Shown piece after piece: positions 16,720 to 25,804 of a DNA stretch of 64,000 nt. Each line of letters starts with the position of its first letter. Positions within the stretch are counted from its first letter, which is position 1. The notes under the pieces are model-generated. The model was not told the origin of the DNA. It worked only from the letters and a program-made list of their open reading frames with translations, and made no database searches. A program made the position numbers and the translations under genes. This DNA is from Sulfuricaulis sp. (lineage in GTDB: Bacteria > Pseudomonadota > Gammaproteobacteria > Acidiferrobacterales > Sulfurifustaceae): contig JAUSDQ010000096.1 in NCBI GenBank assembly GCA_030650525.1, positions 59,448 through 123,447 of the forward strand, in the 5' to 3' direction.

Positions 16720-17886
16720 TTACTCCCTTTCCATGATGAGCGTGGCGCTGCCATGGCGTGAGCCGAGCAGACCGCCGGTTCCCTGAGCCAGCGCCAGGGT
16801 ACAGTTTGGAACCTGAACTTTCGGGTGTGCCTCGCCGCGCAACTGACGCACGGCCTCGATCACCTTCGTGATTCCGCCGCGATTAGCCGGGTGGTTGTTG
16901 CACAAGCCGCCGCCATCGGTGTTGAAGGGCAGCTTGCCGATGCCCGAAATCAGGTTTCCGTCGGCGACAAACTTGCCGCCTTCGCCTTTCTTGCAGAAAC
17001 CCAGGTCTTCCAGTTGCATCAGAACGGTGATCGTGAAGCTGTCGTAGATGGAGGCGTACTGGATGTCCGAGGGCTTGATGCCCGACTCACGGAAGGCAAT
17101 GGGTCCGGAGATTGCCGCGCCCGACCAGGTCAGGTCCACCTTGCCGCCGTTCTGACCCTTGATGGTTTCGCCGGCGCCGAGCACATTGATCACCGGGCGC
17201 TTGAGCGAACGGGCTATCTCCGGCCGCACCACCAGCAGTGCGCCGCCACCGTCGCTGACCACGCAGCAGTCAAGTTTGCGCAAGGGGTCGGAGATCATCG
17301 GCGAGTTCAGCACGTCCTGTACCGTGACCACCTCGCGCAGCATGGCATTTGGATTGTGCTGGGCGTGTGCCGCCGCGGCCACCTTGATCCATGCCAGTTG
17401 CTCGGACGTGGTGCCGTACTCGTACATATGGCGTGCCGCTGCCAAGGCGTACATATTGACGGTGACCGGGCCATAGGGCATTTCCCAAGGCACGTCGGGC
17501 GTGACCGCCGTGACGTTGCGCGGGTTCACGCCGCTGGAGCCTTCGCTGCGCGGGCGACCCGCCAGCGTGATCAGGGCCACATCGCATTTGCCGGCGGCGA
17601 TGGCCTGGGCGGCGTGCGAGACATGGATCAGGTAGGCGGAGCCGCCGGTATCGGTGTTGTCTAGGTGTCTAATCTTTAGTCCCAGGTAGTCCACCATGCT
17701 GTTGGCGCCCAGCCCCGGCGCGTCGCCGGCGCAGTAATAGGCATCGACGTCTTGCAGCGTCAGTCCGGCATCCGCCAGAACGCCCTTGGCGCATTCGGCA
17801 TGCAATTGCGCCACCGTCTTGTCGGGTGCCTTTCGAGTCGGGTGTTCGTACGCGCCGGCGATGCAGGCTTTTCCTTTGATTGTCAT
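16720..17886 (-). CDS. SCP2-thiolase-like protein, probable retro-aldolase (Ltp2-type)
   Basis: 388 residues with the thiolase fold: ADAGLTLQDVDAYYCAGDAPG, DTGGSAYLIHVSHAAQAI, GLCNNHPANRGGITKVIEAVRQLRG and a C-terminal GTGGLLGSRHGSATLIM. The nucleophilic Cys that thiolases carry in the segment here written DTGGSAY is absent. With a DUF35 partner encoded 2 bp downstream, this points to the Ltp2-type group, which cleaves beta-hydroxyacyl-CoAs by retro-aldol chemistry rather than thiolysis. It is the first gene of the leftward operon from the 17.9-kb divergent promoter. Thiolysis cannot be excluded without a structure comparison. Confidence 0.82.
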   Translation of the reverse strand: MTIKGKACIAGAYEHPTRKAPDKTVAQLHAECAKGVLADAGLTLQDVDAYYCAGDAPGLGANSMVDYLGLKIRHLDNTDTGGSAYLIHVSHAAQAIAAGKCDVALITLAGRPRSEGSSGVNPRNVTAVTPDVPWEMPYGPVTVNMYALAAARHMYEYGTTSEQLAWIKVAAAAHAQHNPNAMLREVVTVQDVLNSPMISDPLRKLDCCVVSDGGGALLVVRPEIARSLKRPVINVLGAGETIKGQNGGKVDLTWSGAAISGPIAFRESGIKPSDIQYASIYDSFTITVLMQLEDLGFCKKGEGGKFVADGNLISGIGKLPFNTDGGGLCNNHPANRGGITKVIEAVRQLRGEAHPKVQVPNCTLALAQGTGGLLGSRHGSATLIMERE

Positions 17887-17965
17887 ATTTGCTCCGGTTG
17901 ACTATTGACGGGTGACCCGAGTGAGCATATCATTGGTTCTACCACTATACAAGGAAAGTTTTTTC
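17887..17965. promoter_or_regulatory. divergent promoter with FadR-type operator
   Basis: 79 bp between two divergent operons. The dyad TGGTTCTACCA (17934-17944) is TGGT-N3-ACCA, the form bound by FadR-type GntR regulators. A rightward promoter TTGACG, 17 bp, TATCAT (17905-17933) ends where the dyad begins. The same dyad with flanks occurs at 34535-34545: reading minus here and plus there, both show TA(g/a)TGGTAGAACCAA followed by an ATAT box. The operator would overlap the start of transcription, as for a repressor. Confidence 0.65.
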
Positions 17966-18739
17966 ATGACACCCATCGTTTCTCTTGAAGGCCGCACCAT
18001 CATCGTCACGGGCGCGGGGCAGGGCATTGGCAAGGCCATTGTCGAACTCAGCGTCGAGCTTGGCGCGAACGTGGTCGCGGTTGACTTGAACGCGGATACG
18101 CTGAATGCCGCGCTGGCGCCCTTGCCGGCCGAGCGCGTGATGGCGGTGGTTGGCAGCGTGGCCGATCAGGCGCTGGCCGGCCGGGCCGTCGGCGAGGCCG
18201 TCGGTCGCTTCGGTGGTGTGCATGGTCTCGTCAACAACGCGGGCATCATTCGCCCGGCCATGATCGAAAAGATGACGGCCCCGCAGTGGCAGGACGTGAT
18301 CGACGTCCACCTGACGGGTTCGTTTTACTGGACGCAGGCCGTGGGCCGGCACATGATCGAGCGCGTCAAGGACGGCGATAAATCAGGCGGCGCCATCGTC
18401 AACATCTCGTCGGATGCCGGCCGCAAGGGCTCCATTGGGCAGATCAACTATGCCGCGGCCAAGGCCGGCATGTTGGCCATGACCATGACCGCGGCGCGCG
18501 AATGGGGCCGCTACAACATCCGCACCAATTCTGTGTGCTTCGGTGTGGTGGAAACACCGATGACTGAAGTGGTGCGTGGCGAGAAGTTCCGCGACAACAT
18601 TTTGGCCCAGATACCCATGGGTCGCTGGTCCACACCGCAGGAAGTCGTCAAGACGGTCTGCTTCCTGTTGTCTGATGGGTCGAGCTACATCACCGGACAG
18701 CATCTGGGCGTCAACGGCGGTTTCCACATCAGCCTGTAA
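17966..18739 (+). CDS. SDR-family dehydrogenase (FabG-like)
   Basis: 257 residues with a complete classical SDR active site: TGAGQGIGKA, LVNNAGI, NISSDAG with the Ser, and YAAAK. It should oxidise a hydroxyacyl intermediate or reduce a ketone. The ATG at 17966 follows AAGGAAAG; an upstream ATG at 17912 lies inside the operator and is unlikely. First gene of the long rightward operon. Its stop overlaps the start of the kinase gene (TAATG). In levulinate degradation an SDR makes the 4-hydroxyacyl-CoA that the kinase then phosphorylates, so that role is possible here. Confidence 0.88.
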   Translation: MTPIVSLEGRTIIVTGAGQGIGKAIVELSVELGANVVAVDLNADTLNAALAPLPAERVMAVVGSVADQALAGRAVGEAVGRFGGVHGLVNNAGIIRPAMIEKMTAPQWQDVIDVHLTGSFYWTQAVGRHMIERVKDGDKSGGAIVNISSDAGRKGSIGQINYAAAKAGMLAMTMTAAREWGRYNIRTNSVCFGVVETPMTEVVRGEKFRDNILAQIPMGRWSTPQEVVKTVCFLLSDGSSYITGQHLGVNGGFHISL

Positions 18740-19791
18740 TGGAGCACGCAGCACCCACTGGCGTCGATCTTGACGCCGACCGCCTGGCCGCTTTCATTCG
18801 CTCGCGGGTAGGTGATTTTGCCGGGCCCCTGGGGCTGCGTCGGGTCGAGGGCGGTCAATCCAACCCGACCTTCATCGTGGACGCCGGGGCGCGGCGCTAT
18901 GTGCTTCGGCGCAAGCCGGCCGGCACGCTGCTGCCTTCGGCGCATGCGGTGGAGCGGGAGTTTCGCGTGATAAAGGCGCTGGAGGGCAGCGCCGTACCCG
19001 TGCCGCGCGTGCGCGCACTCTGCGAAGACCCGTCGGTGCTGGGCAGTTCCTTCTACCTGATGGATTTCGTCGAGGGCCGCATTCTCGGCGACCAGACCTT
19101 GCCCGGCATGGCGCCTGGCGAGCGTCGCGCCATGTACGACGAGTTGAACCGCGTGCTTGCGGCCTTGCACAGCGTCGATTACCGCGCGCTGGGGCTGCGG
19201 GACTATGGACGCGAGGGCAACTATGTCGAGCGGCAGATCGAACGATGGACGCGTCAGTACCGGGCCGCTGAAACAACCCGCATCGACGCCATGGAAAACC
19301 TGATTGCCTGGCTGCCAACGCAGGTACCGGCGCAGGCAGGCACGAGCATCGTCCATGGTGACTACCGGCTCGACAACGTGATTTTTCATCCCACGGAGCC
19401 GCGCATTGTCGCGGTGCTCGATTGGGAGCTGTCGACCTTGGGCGATCCATTGGTGGACTTCGCCTACCACTGCATGAATTGGCATCTGGCGCTGGGAACG
19501 CACCGCACGCTGGCCGGCGTCGATCTCGCTCCACTGGGCATCCCGGACGAGGCCGCGTATGTGGCGACGTACTGCCGGCGTTCCGGCTTGGGCGTTGATG
19601 GGCGTATCCCGCACTGGCGCTTCTACCTGGCGTTCAATATGTTCCGACTCGCCGCCATCCAGCAGGGCGTGGCCCGGCGTGCGCTGGACGGCAACGCGGC
19701 GAACAGCCGCGCGGCCAGTGTCGCTGAGCGCGTTGGGGCCACGGCTATAGCCGGGTGGGAACAGGCGCAGTTGGCCAAGGGTTTGTGCTGA
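18739..19791 (+). CDS. APH-family kinase, probable 4-hydroxyacyl-CoA kinase (ACAD10/LvaA-like)
   Basis: 350 residues of the aminoglycoside-phosphotransferase fold. The catalytic loop HGDYRLDN (206-213) and metal-binding DWE (228-230) are intact, with RVEGGQSNPTF as the nucleotide loop. Relatives are the kinase domain of ACAD10/11 and LvaA of levulinate degradation, which phosphorylate the hydroxyl of 4-hydroxyacyl-CoAs. An ACAD11-like dehydrogenase, the usual partner that eliminates phosphate, is encoded three genes on at 21903. Translation is coupled to the SDR gene by a one-base overlap. Antibiotic resistance is unlikely in this context. Confidence 0.85.
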   Translation: MEHAAPTGVDLDADRLAAFIRSRVGDFAGPLGLRRVEGGQSNPTFIVDAGARRYVLRRKPAGTLLPSAHAVEREFRVIKALEGSAVPVPRVRALCEDPSVLGSSFYLMDFVEGRILGDQTLPGMAPGERRAMYDELNRVLAALHSVDYRALGLRDYGREGNYVERQIERWTRQYRAAETTRIDAMENLIAWLPTQVPAQAGTSIVHGDYRLDNVIFHPTEPRIVAVLDWELSTLGDPLVDFAYHCMNWHLALGTHRTLAGVDLAPLGIPDEAAYVATYCRRSGLGVDGRIPHWRFYLAFNMFRLAAIQQGVARRALDGNAANSRAASVAERVGATAIAGWEQAQLAKGLC

Positions 19792-19849
19792 TGATGGTGC
19801 CGGCCGGAGATTCGCACCGCCTATCTCGGCCTTGAACATAAGGATCAGT

Positions 19850-20797
19850 ATGAAGATCGTCGCTGACGGATTGGGTTTTCCCGAGGGACCGGTGGCGCTG
19901 GCCGATGGCTCGGTGCTGTTGGTCGAGATCGCTGCCGGGCAGCTAAGCCGCGTCTGGCCGGATGGCCGCCGAGCGGTGGTCGCGCGCCCGGGTGGTGGCC
20001 CCAATGGCGCGGCCATCGGTCCCGACGGGGCCTGCTATATCTGCAATGGCGGGGGCTTTGAGTGGCACCACGGCGAAGACGGCACCGTGCGCCCGGGCTT
20101 GCAGCCAGCCGACTACACCGGCGGGCGCATCGAGCGCGTCGATCTGGCAACGGGCGAGGTCACCGTGCTCTATACCCACAGCGACCGAGGGCCGCTCAAG
20201 GGCCCGAACGATATCGTGTTCGACGCCGACGGCGGCTTCTGGTTCAGCGACGTCGGCAAGCGCCGCCCGCGCGACGGCGATCATGGCGGCGTTTACTATG
20301 CGAAGATCGACGGCAGCGAATGCCGCGAAGTGATCTACCCGATGACCACGCCCAACGGCGTTGGCCTGTCGCCCGACGACCGACGCCTGTACGTGGCCGA
20401 AACCACCACCGGCAGGCTCTGGGCCTTTGATGTCTCGGCCCCCGGACGCATCAGCCGTTCCCCGGATTCGCTGGCCGCCCATGGCGGCACCCTGGTGGCG
20501 GGTCTGCCTGGCTACCAGTTGTTCGATTCGCTGGCGGTGGAGGCGAATGGCAATATCTGCGTGGCCACCCTGTTCAACGGCGGCATCACGGTGATCTCGC
20601 CGGACGGGAAGTCGATCGAGCACGTGCCGTTGCCGGATCTGTTCACAACGAATATTTGCTTTGGCGGCCCGGACCTGAAAACCGCCTACCTCACCCTGTC
20701 GTCCACGGGGCGACTGGCGGTGCTGGACTGGCCGCGGCCAGGCTTGCGCCTGCACTGGAGCGAATGCGCCGATGCGTTCGCCATGAACAAGGGGTGA
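19850..20797 (+). CDS. SMP-30/gluconolactonase-family lactonase (copy 1)
   Basis: 315 residues forming a six-bladed beta-propeller with the metal-site motifs of the SMP-30/gluconolactonase family: GFPEGPVALADGSVLLVEI near the start, GPNGAAIGPDGACYICN, KGPNDIVFDADGGFWFSD and TPNGVGLSPDDRRLYVAET. The metal ligands Glu, Asn and Asp are in these blocks. It would open a lactone to a hydroxy acid. ATG 19850 follows AAGGA; an upstream TTG at 19832 has no ribosome site. A close paralogue lies at 30827-31780. A lactone intermediate fits with the 4-hydroxyacyl-CoA kinase in the same operon, because 4-hydroxy acids form gamma-lactones. Confidence 0.87.
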   Translation: MKIVADGLGFPEGPVALADGSVLLVEIAAGQLSRVWPDGRRAVVARPGGGPNGAAIGPDGACYICNGGGFEWHHGEDGTVRPGLQPADYTGGRIERVDLATGEVTVLYTHSDRGPLKGPNDIVFDADGGFWFSDVGKRRPRDGDHGGVYYAKIDGSECREVIYPMTTPNGVGLSPDDRRLYVAETTTGRLWAFDVSAPGRISRSPDSLAAHGGTLVAGLPGYQLFDSLAVEANGNICVATLFNGGITVISPDGKSIEHVPLPDLFTTNICFGGPDLKTAYLTLSSTGRLAVLDWPRPGLRLHWSECADAFAMNKG

Positions 20798-20804
20798 AGC
20801 GCCG

Positions 20805-21893
20805 ATGAAAGTACTCGTCGCGGGCGCGTCCGGCGTTGTCGGCCACGCCGCCGCGCGCCATTTCATGGAGCGGGGCTGCGATGTCGTGGGCCTGGCGCGC
20901 AGGCCGCCCGGCGACCTCGGTAAAGCCCGTCTCGTGGCGCTGGATCTGTGTGATCAGGACGCGTGTGAAGCCGCGGTCAGCAGCCTGCGCGACACCACGC
21001 ATGTCGTGTACGCGGCGTCGCACGAGTTGCCCGATCTGGTGTCGGGCTGGGGCGATGAGGTGCAGATGCAGACCAATCTGGCGATGCTGCGCAATCTGCT
21101 GCAGCCGCTGCTGCGCGACGCGCCGAGTCTCAGGCAAGTCACCCTGCTTCAGGGCATGAAGGCCTATGGCGTGCATCTGGGCGCGATCACCATTCCGGCG
21201 CGCGAGCGCGCGCCGCGCCACCAGCACGCGAACTTCTACTGGCTCCAGGAGGACTGGTTGCGCGCGCGGCAGCGGGGACAAGAGTGGCGCATGACCATCC
21301 TGCGTCCCCAGGTGGTGTTCGGCCAGGCACTGGGTGGCTCGATGAATCTGATGGCGGCCATCGGTGTGTACGCCGCGGTGCTGCGCGAGCGCGGCGAGCC
21401 GCTCCACATGCCGCGCGGTACGCGCTGGATTTTCGAGGCCGTGGACGCGGATCTGTTGGCCCGCGCCTGCTACTGGTGCGCCACCACCGAAGCCTGCGCC
21501 GGGAAAACCTTCAACTTGCACAACGGCGAGGCCTTCGAGTGGGCGAGCAGTTGGCCGGCCATCGCCCAGGCCCTTGACATGCAAGCCGGTCCCGCGCGGC
21601 CCGTGTCATTTGCCAGGGAGGCCCTTGGCTGGCAGCCCACATGGGAGCGCGTGGTGGACCGTTACAACTTGGTGGCGCCGCGCCAGCTCGCGGACTTCGT
21701 GGGGCTGTCGTTCCAGTATGCGGACCGATGCTTTGGCACGGCCAGTGAAGGCGTGCGCGCGCCCAGCCTGGCCAGTACCCTCAAGGCCCGCGCAGCGGGC
21801 TTCCAGGATTTTTGCGACACGGACGAGATGTTCCGGCGCTGGTTTTCCCGATACCAGGCGCTGCGCTGGCTGCCGCCGCTTCACTCACACTGA
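20805..21893 (+). CDS. PRISE-type NAD(P)H-dependent enone reductase (copy 1)
   Basis: 362 residues of the extended SDR class. The nucleotide loop is GASGVVG (7-13). LQGMKAYGVHLG holds Lys119, and NFYWLQED holds Tyr145. These place the protein in the progesterone 5-beta-reductase/iridoid synthase-like (PRISE) group, whose Lys and Tyr lie in the same two motifs. PRISE enzymes reduce the C=C bond of enones or enals with NADPH. The gene follows the SMP-30 gene by 7 bp and precedes an acyl-CoA dehydrogenase by 9 bp. A paralogue lies at 28911-30026. Bacterial substrates of this group are poorly known. Confidence 0.82.
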   Translation: MKVLVAGASGVVGHAAARHFMERGCDVVGLARRPPGDLGKARLVALDLCDQDACEAAVSSLRDTTHVVYAASHELPDLVSGWGDEVQMQTNLAMLRNLLQPLLRDAPSLRQVTLLQGMKAYGVHLGAITIPARERAPRHQHANFYWLQEDWLRARQRGQEWRMTILRPQVVFGQALGGSMNLMAAIGVYAAVLRERGEPLHMPRGTRWIFEAVDADLLARACYWCATTEACAGKTFNLHNGEAFEWASSWPAIAQALDMQAGPARPVSFAREALGWQPTWERVVDRYNLVAPRQLADFVGLSFQYADRCFGTASEGVRAPSLASTLKARAAGFQDFCDTDEMFRRWFSRYQALRWLPPLHSH

Positions 21894-21902
21894 GGAGTAT
21901 TC

Positions 21903-23159
21903 ATGGATTTCGCACTTTCGCCGCGCGCGCGGGCGCTGCAGGAACAATTGCTGGCCTTCATGGAGCGCCATGTGTACCCGGCCGAAAGTCGCTTCAAGGC
22001 CGAGCTCGATACCGGTGGCAGGTGGCATGAGCCGCCGGTGATGGAGGAACTCAAGGCGCTGGCAAAGGCGCAGGGACTATGGAACCTGTGCCTGCCCGAT
22101 ACCCGTCATGGCCCGGGCCTGAACAACGTCGACTACGCCCCGCTGGCCGAGATCATGGGACGCTCGCCCATCGCCTCGGAAGTTTTCAATTGCTCGCCGC
22201 CGGACAGCGGCAACATGGAAATCCTGGCGCGTTACGGCACGCCGGCGCAAAAGAAACGCTGGCTGGAGCCGCTGCTCGAAGGACGCACACGTTCCTGCTT
22301 CTCCATGACCGAGCCCGACGTGGCCTCGTCGGATGCCACCAACATCGAGGCCGAAATCCGGCGTGACGGTGAGCACTACGTGATCAATGGCCGCAAGTGG
22401 TGGACTTCGGGCATGTCCGATGCGCGCTGCGCCTTCATCGTCTTCATGGGCAAGAGCAACCCGCAAAACCCGGACAAGTACCGCCAGCAGTCCATGATCC
22501 TGATCCCGCGCGACACACCCGGGATCAAGCTGGTACGCAACCTTTCGGTGTTTGGCTACGACGACGCGCCGCACGGCCACTCCGAGGTGCGCTACGAAAA
22601 CGTGCGCGTGCCGCTGGACCATATATTGCTGGGCGAGGACCGCGGCTTCGAGATTGCGCAGGGCCGTCTCGGGCCAGGACGCATCCACCATTGCATGCGC
22701 CTGATCGGGCGCACCGAGCGCTGCCTGGAGCTGATGTGCCGACGCGCGAACAGCCGCGTCGCGTTCGGCAAGCCACTGTCCAGCCAGGGCGTGACGCTGG
22801 AGCGCATCGCCAAGTCGCGGGCGATGATCGATCAGGCGCGGCTGCTCACCTTGCACGCGGCCTGGAAGATGGATGTTGTCGGCATCAAGGAAGCCCGCAA
22901 GGACATCGCCATGATCAAGGTGGTGGCGCCGCAAATGGCCTGCCAGGTGATGGACTGGGCGATCCAGCTTTTTGGCGCCGCCGGGGTATCCGAGGATTTC
23001 GCGCTGGCGCGTGCCTACGCCTATGCACGCGGACTGCGCATTGCCGACGGCCCGGACGAGGTGCACAACAACCAGATCGCACGTCTCGAACTGAAACGCT
23101 GGAACACCCCGGACGATAAGCTTTCTGGACCACAGGCGTCTGCGGGAACAGCGCCATGA
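21903..23159 (+). CDS. ACAD10/11-like acyl-CoA dehydrogenase, partner of the kinase
   Basis: 418 residues. Flavin segment [15 protein letters not shown], then [33 protein letters not shown] and the ACAD10/11 mark [19 protein letters not shown]. It is a close relative of 11175-12389. In animals and in Pseudomonas levulinate degradation this type converts 4-phosphoacyl-CoA to an enoyl-CoA; the kinase gene is in the same operon. GAGGAG precedes the start, and the stop overlaps the next ATG (ATGA). Confidence 0.88.
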   Translation: MDFALSPRARALQEQLLAFMERHVYPAESRFKAELDTGGRWHEPPVMEELKALAKAQGLWNLCLPDTRHGPGLNNVDYAPLAEIMGRSPIASEVFNCSPPDSGNMEILARYGTPAQKKRWLEPLLEGRTRSCFSMTEPDVASSDATNIEAEIRRDGEHYVINGRKWWTSGMSDARCAFIVFMGKSNPQNPDKYRQQSMILIPRDTPGIKLVRNLSVFGYDDAPHGHSEVRYENVRVPLDHILLGEDRGFEIAQGRLGPGRIHHCMRLIGRTERCLELMCRRANSRVAFGKPLSSQGVTLERIAKSRAMIDQARLLTLHAAWKMDVVGIKEARKDIAMIKVVAPQMACQVMDWAIQLFGAAGVSEDFALARAYAYARGLRIADGPDEVHNNQIARLELKRWNTPDDKLSGPQASAGTAP

Positions 23160-23890
23160 CGGTCGCCTCCGATATGCTGGTGCTGCGCGAGGAACGCAGC
23201 GGCGTTTGCACCCTGACGCTGAATCGGCCGGACAAGCTCAATGCCGTCAATCCGCCGCTCTTCAAGGAATTGCGCGCCCATCTGGACGATCTCGTCACGA
23301 ACGGTGCCGAGCTTGGCGTGATCGTGCTGCGCGGCGCCGGCAAGAGCTTTTGCGCGGGCCACGATTTGGGCGAAGTCGGCGCCATGGACCTGGCCTGGCT
23401 GCGCCATGAGTCGCGTACCCTGGAGATATTTTCACAACTGCCGCAGATCGTGCTTGCCGCCGTGCATGGAAATTGCCTGACGGGCGGGCTGGAACTGGCG
23501 CTGGCGGCCGACATCATCATCGCCAGCGAATCAGCCCGGTTCGCCGACACGCATGGCACCTGGGGGCTGGTGCCCGCCTGGGGCATGAGCCAGCGTTTGC
23601 CGCGTCGCGTCGGAGCCGCCAAGGCGCTTGAACTCATGGTCACCTGCCGCCGCGTCGACGGTCGCGAAGCCGAGCGCCTCGGGCTGGCGAACATCTGCGT
23701 GCCCGACGATCAGCTCGATGCCACCGTGACCCGGTTCGCCAGCGCCATACTGGCGAGTTCGCGCCACAGCAATACGGTGAACAAGCGCCTCGTCCATGAC
23801 ACCGACGGCCTGCCCCTGCAACAGGGCATGGCGCACGAACTGTTCCGCTCACCCGGTTCGAAGAAGCGCGATCCCACACCAGTGGCGTGA
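23156..23890 (+). CDS. enoyl-CoA hydratase/isomerase (crotonase)
   Basis: 244 residues, slightly short for the family. [17 protein letters not shown] and [16 protein letters not shown] form the oxyanion hole, and the first catalytic Glu is present (GGLEL). The second is replaced: [15 protein letters not shown] has His where hydratases carry PE. This one-Glu arrangement suggests an isomerase or a specialised hydratase. Coupled to the upstream dehydrogenase by a 4-bp overlap, so it likely takes its enoyl-CoA product. Confidence 0.82.
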   Translation: MTVASDMLVLREERSGVCTLTLNRPDKLNAVNPPLFKELRAHLDDLVTNGAELGVIVLRGAGKSFCAGHDLGEVGAMDLAWLRHESRTLEIFSQLPQIVLAAVHGNCLTGGLELALAADIIIASESARFADTHGTWGLVPAWGMSQRLPRRVGAAKALELMVTCRRVDGREAERLGLANICVPDDQLDATVTRFASAILASSRHSNTVNKRLVHDTDGLPLQQGMAHELFRSPGSKKRDPTPVA

Positions 23891-23935
23891 GCATCAACCT
23901 CGCCCACACCGACTCACCAACCCTACGAGAACCCC

Positions 23936-24982
23936 ATGTACATGCCACCCAACACCAAGCTGCGGCTCGACCCGCGCGACGAATACACTCATCCGCCCGA
24001 GGCGGCCTCGAACTACAACGAAAGCATGTACTTCAATGCCTTCGATACCCAGCGCGGCGTGGGTCTGTGGGTGCGCATCGGCAACCGGCCCAATGAAGGC
24101 CATGCGGAAATGAGCTGCTGCGTCTACCTGCCGGGCGGCAAGGTCGGCTTCATGCATGGCCGGCCCAAGATCACCAGCAACGACGTCATGGACGCCGCCG
24201 GCATGCGCTTCGAGGTGATCGAGCCCTTCAAGCGCTTGCGCGTCACCTACGAGGGCGAGTTGCTGATCATGGACGACCCGCACGCGATGGCCGACCCCAG
24301 CTCGGCCTTCAAGAAATACCCGAAGCGACCGGCTTCGATCGTCCTCGACTTCGAAGGCGTTTCGCCCATGCATGGCGGCGAGATCGTCACGCTCGATGGC
24401 AAGCCGATCGAGGTCAATCCCGAGGTATCGGTTTACCGTGGCCACACCGAGCAGAACATGGCGGTCAACGGTCACGTCACGGTGGATGGACAGCGCCACG
24501 AGGTGGTTGGCGGCACCGGTTACCGCGACAAGTCATGGGGCCCGCGCCACTGGCACAGCTTCTCCTGGTACAAGTGGCTGCCGGTGACCTTCGACCGCGA
24601 CTTCGGCGTGTTGCTGTCCCTCAAGCCCAAGTCCAAGTCCGCGCTGGCGCTGCCGGTGAGTGGCAACGTGCTGCGCAATGGTGTCTACGAGCCCGTGATT
24701 GATGGCCGCATCGAGACCGATTACGACGAAGCCTACTACCCGCGCGGCCTGACCGCCTGGATCACCACCGAGCAGGGCACTTACATCGTGAAGGGCAAGA
24801 TACTGACCACCGTGCCCTTGCGCCACAAGCGCGCGGGCAGCAGCGACTGGAGCACCTACACCCGCATCACCGAGAGCATGACCGAGTACACCTGCGAGGG
24901 CCGAACCGCGCTGGGGATGACAGAGTATTGCGACGTGATGACCAACGGCGTGCCGCTTTCACTGCAGGAGAGCGCAGCATGA
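23936..24982 (+). CDS. DUF7064/AttH-CrtC-like beta-barrel protein of unknown function
   Basis: 348 residues with no signal peptide. It reads as two lipocalin-like halves related to AttH/hydroxyneurosporene-synthase-like and DUF7064 proteins. Tryptophan- and histidine-rich blocks stand out: GTGYRDKSWGPRHWHSFSWYKW near 200 and TDYDEAYYPRGLTAWITTEQ near 265. Proteins of this type are often encoded in steroid- or terpenoid-degradation clusters, and the fold can carry hydratase activity (CrtC) or bind hydrophobic ligands. It lies between two crotonase genes and overlaps the next start by 4 bp. Its reaction is unknown; a hydrating or ligand-shuttling role on a hydrophobic acyl-CoA is a guess. Confidence 0.7.
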   Translation: MYMPPNTKLRLDPRDEYTHPPEAASNYNESMYFNAFDTQRGVGLWVRIGNRPNEGHAEMSCCVYLPGGKVGFMHGRPKITSNDVMDAAGMRFEVIEPFKRLRVTYEGELLIMDDPHAMADPSSAFKKYPKRPASIVLDFEGVSPMHGGEIVTLDGKPIEVNPEVSVYRGHTEQNMAVNGHVTVDGQRHEVVGGTGYRDKSWGPRHWHSFSWYKWLPVTFDRDFGVLLSLKPKSKSALALPVSGNVLRNGVYEPVIDGRIETDYDEAYYPRGLTAWITTEQGTYIVKGKILTTVPLRHKRAGSSDWSTYTRITESMTEYTCEGRTALGMTEYCDVMTNGVPLSLQESAA

Positions 24983-25785
24983 GCGCCACCCCCGAAGTTA
25001 CCCTGGTGCGGGACGGCGGCGTCGCCATCGTCACCTTGAATCGTCCGGCGGCCAAGAACGCGCTGACCTCGGGCATGTTCGACGAGCTGACGGCCTTGTT
25101 CAAGGCATTCCGAGATGATGATGAGGTGCGTTCGGTCGTGCTGAGCGGCGCGGGCGGCGATTTCTGCGCCGGCGGCGACGTCAAGGGCATGGGGCAGGGC
25201 GGACCGCGCACGCCCGAGCAGCGGCGCACCGGCATGGCGCGCTGCCGCGACCTGGCAATCGCCATGGCCTCGCTGGACAAGCCAGTGATCGCCGCCCTGG
25301 ACGGCGTGGCCTACGGGGCCGGCGTCAGCCTGGCGCTGCTGGCCGACATCGTGCTCGTCAGCAAGCGCGTGCGCATGGCGCTGGTGTTCCACCGCATTGG
25401 CCTGGTGCCTGATGTGGGCGCCTGGTACACCTTGCCGCGGGCGGTGGGCCCGCAGCGCGCCAAGGAGTTGATTTTTTCGGCGCGCGAGTTCGGCGCTGCC
25501 GAGGCGAAGGAGATGGGCCTGGCCATGGAGGTGCTGGCGCCCGAGGCGCTGCTGCCACGCGCCCTGGCCATTGCGCATAGCTTTGAAGGGGCCTCGGCCA
25601 CCGCGCTGAGCCTGTCAAAGCAGGCCCTGCGCGCGTCTTTGCAAAGCGAGTTGCCAACGATGCTTGATCTCGAAGCCGCCGCCCAGGCCATCGCCATCGG
25701 CAGCGACTATGCGCGTGAATCCGTGCGCCGCTTCGTCGCCAAGGAGCCGGCCCAGTTCCGCTGGCCGGTCCGTTCCACCGATTAA
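24979..25785 (+). CDS. crotonase-family enoyl-CoA isomerase/hydratase
   Basis: 268 residues. LSGAGGDFCAGGDVKGM and LDGVAYGAGVSLALLADI give the oxyanion hole. VFHRIGLVPDVGAWYTLPRAVG carries the Asp of PaaG-like isomerases in place of the hydratase Glu pair. It is similar to 15491-16306 in the opposite operon. The start MSATPEV overlaps the stop of the DUF7064-like gene (ATGA), which rules against an earlier in-frame start at 24928. Confidence 0.83.
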   Translation: MSATPEVTLVRDGGVAIVTLNRPAAKNALTSGMFDELTALFKAFRDDDEVRSVVLSGAGGDFCAGGDVKGMGQGGPRTPEQRRTGMARCRDLAIAMASLDKPVIAALDGVAYGAGVSLALLADIVLVSKRVRMALVFHRIGLVPDVGAWYTLPRAVGPQRAKELIFSAREFGAAEAKEMGLAMEVLAPEALLPRALAIAHSFEGASATALSLSKQALRASLQSELPTMLDLEAAAQAIAIGSDYARESVRRFVAKEPAQFRWPVRSTD

Positions 25786-25804
25786 CCAAACGAAAACGAA
25801 TGAC

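Noticed and set aside
18685..20016. 443-codon minus-strand frame over the kinase and SMP-30 genes
   Set aside because: Antisense shadow of two clearly coding plus-strand genes in high-GC sequence; no domain.
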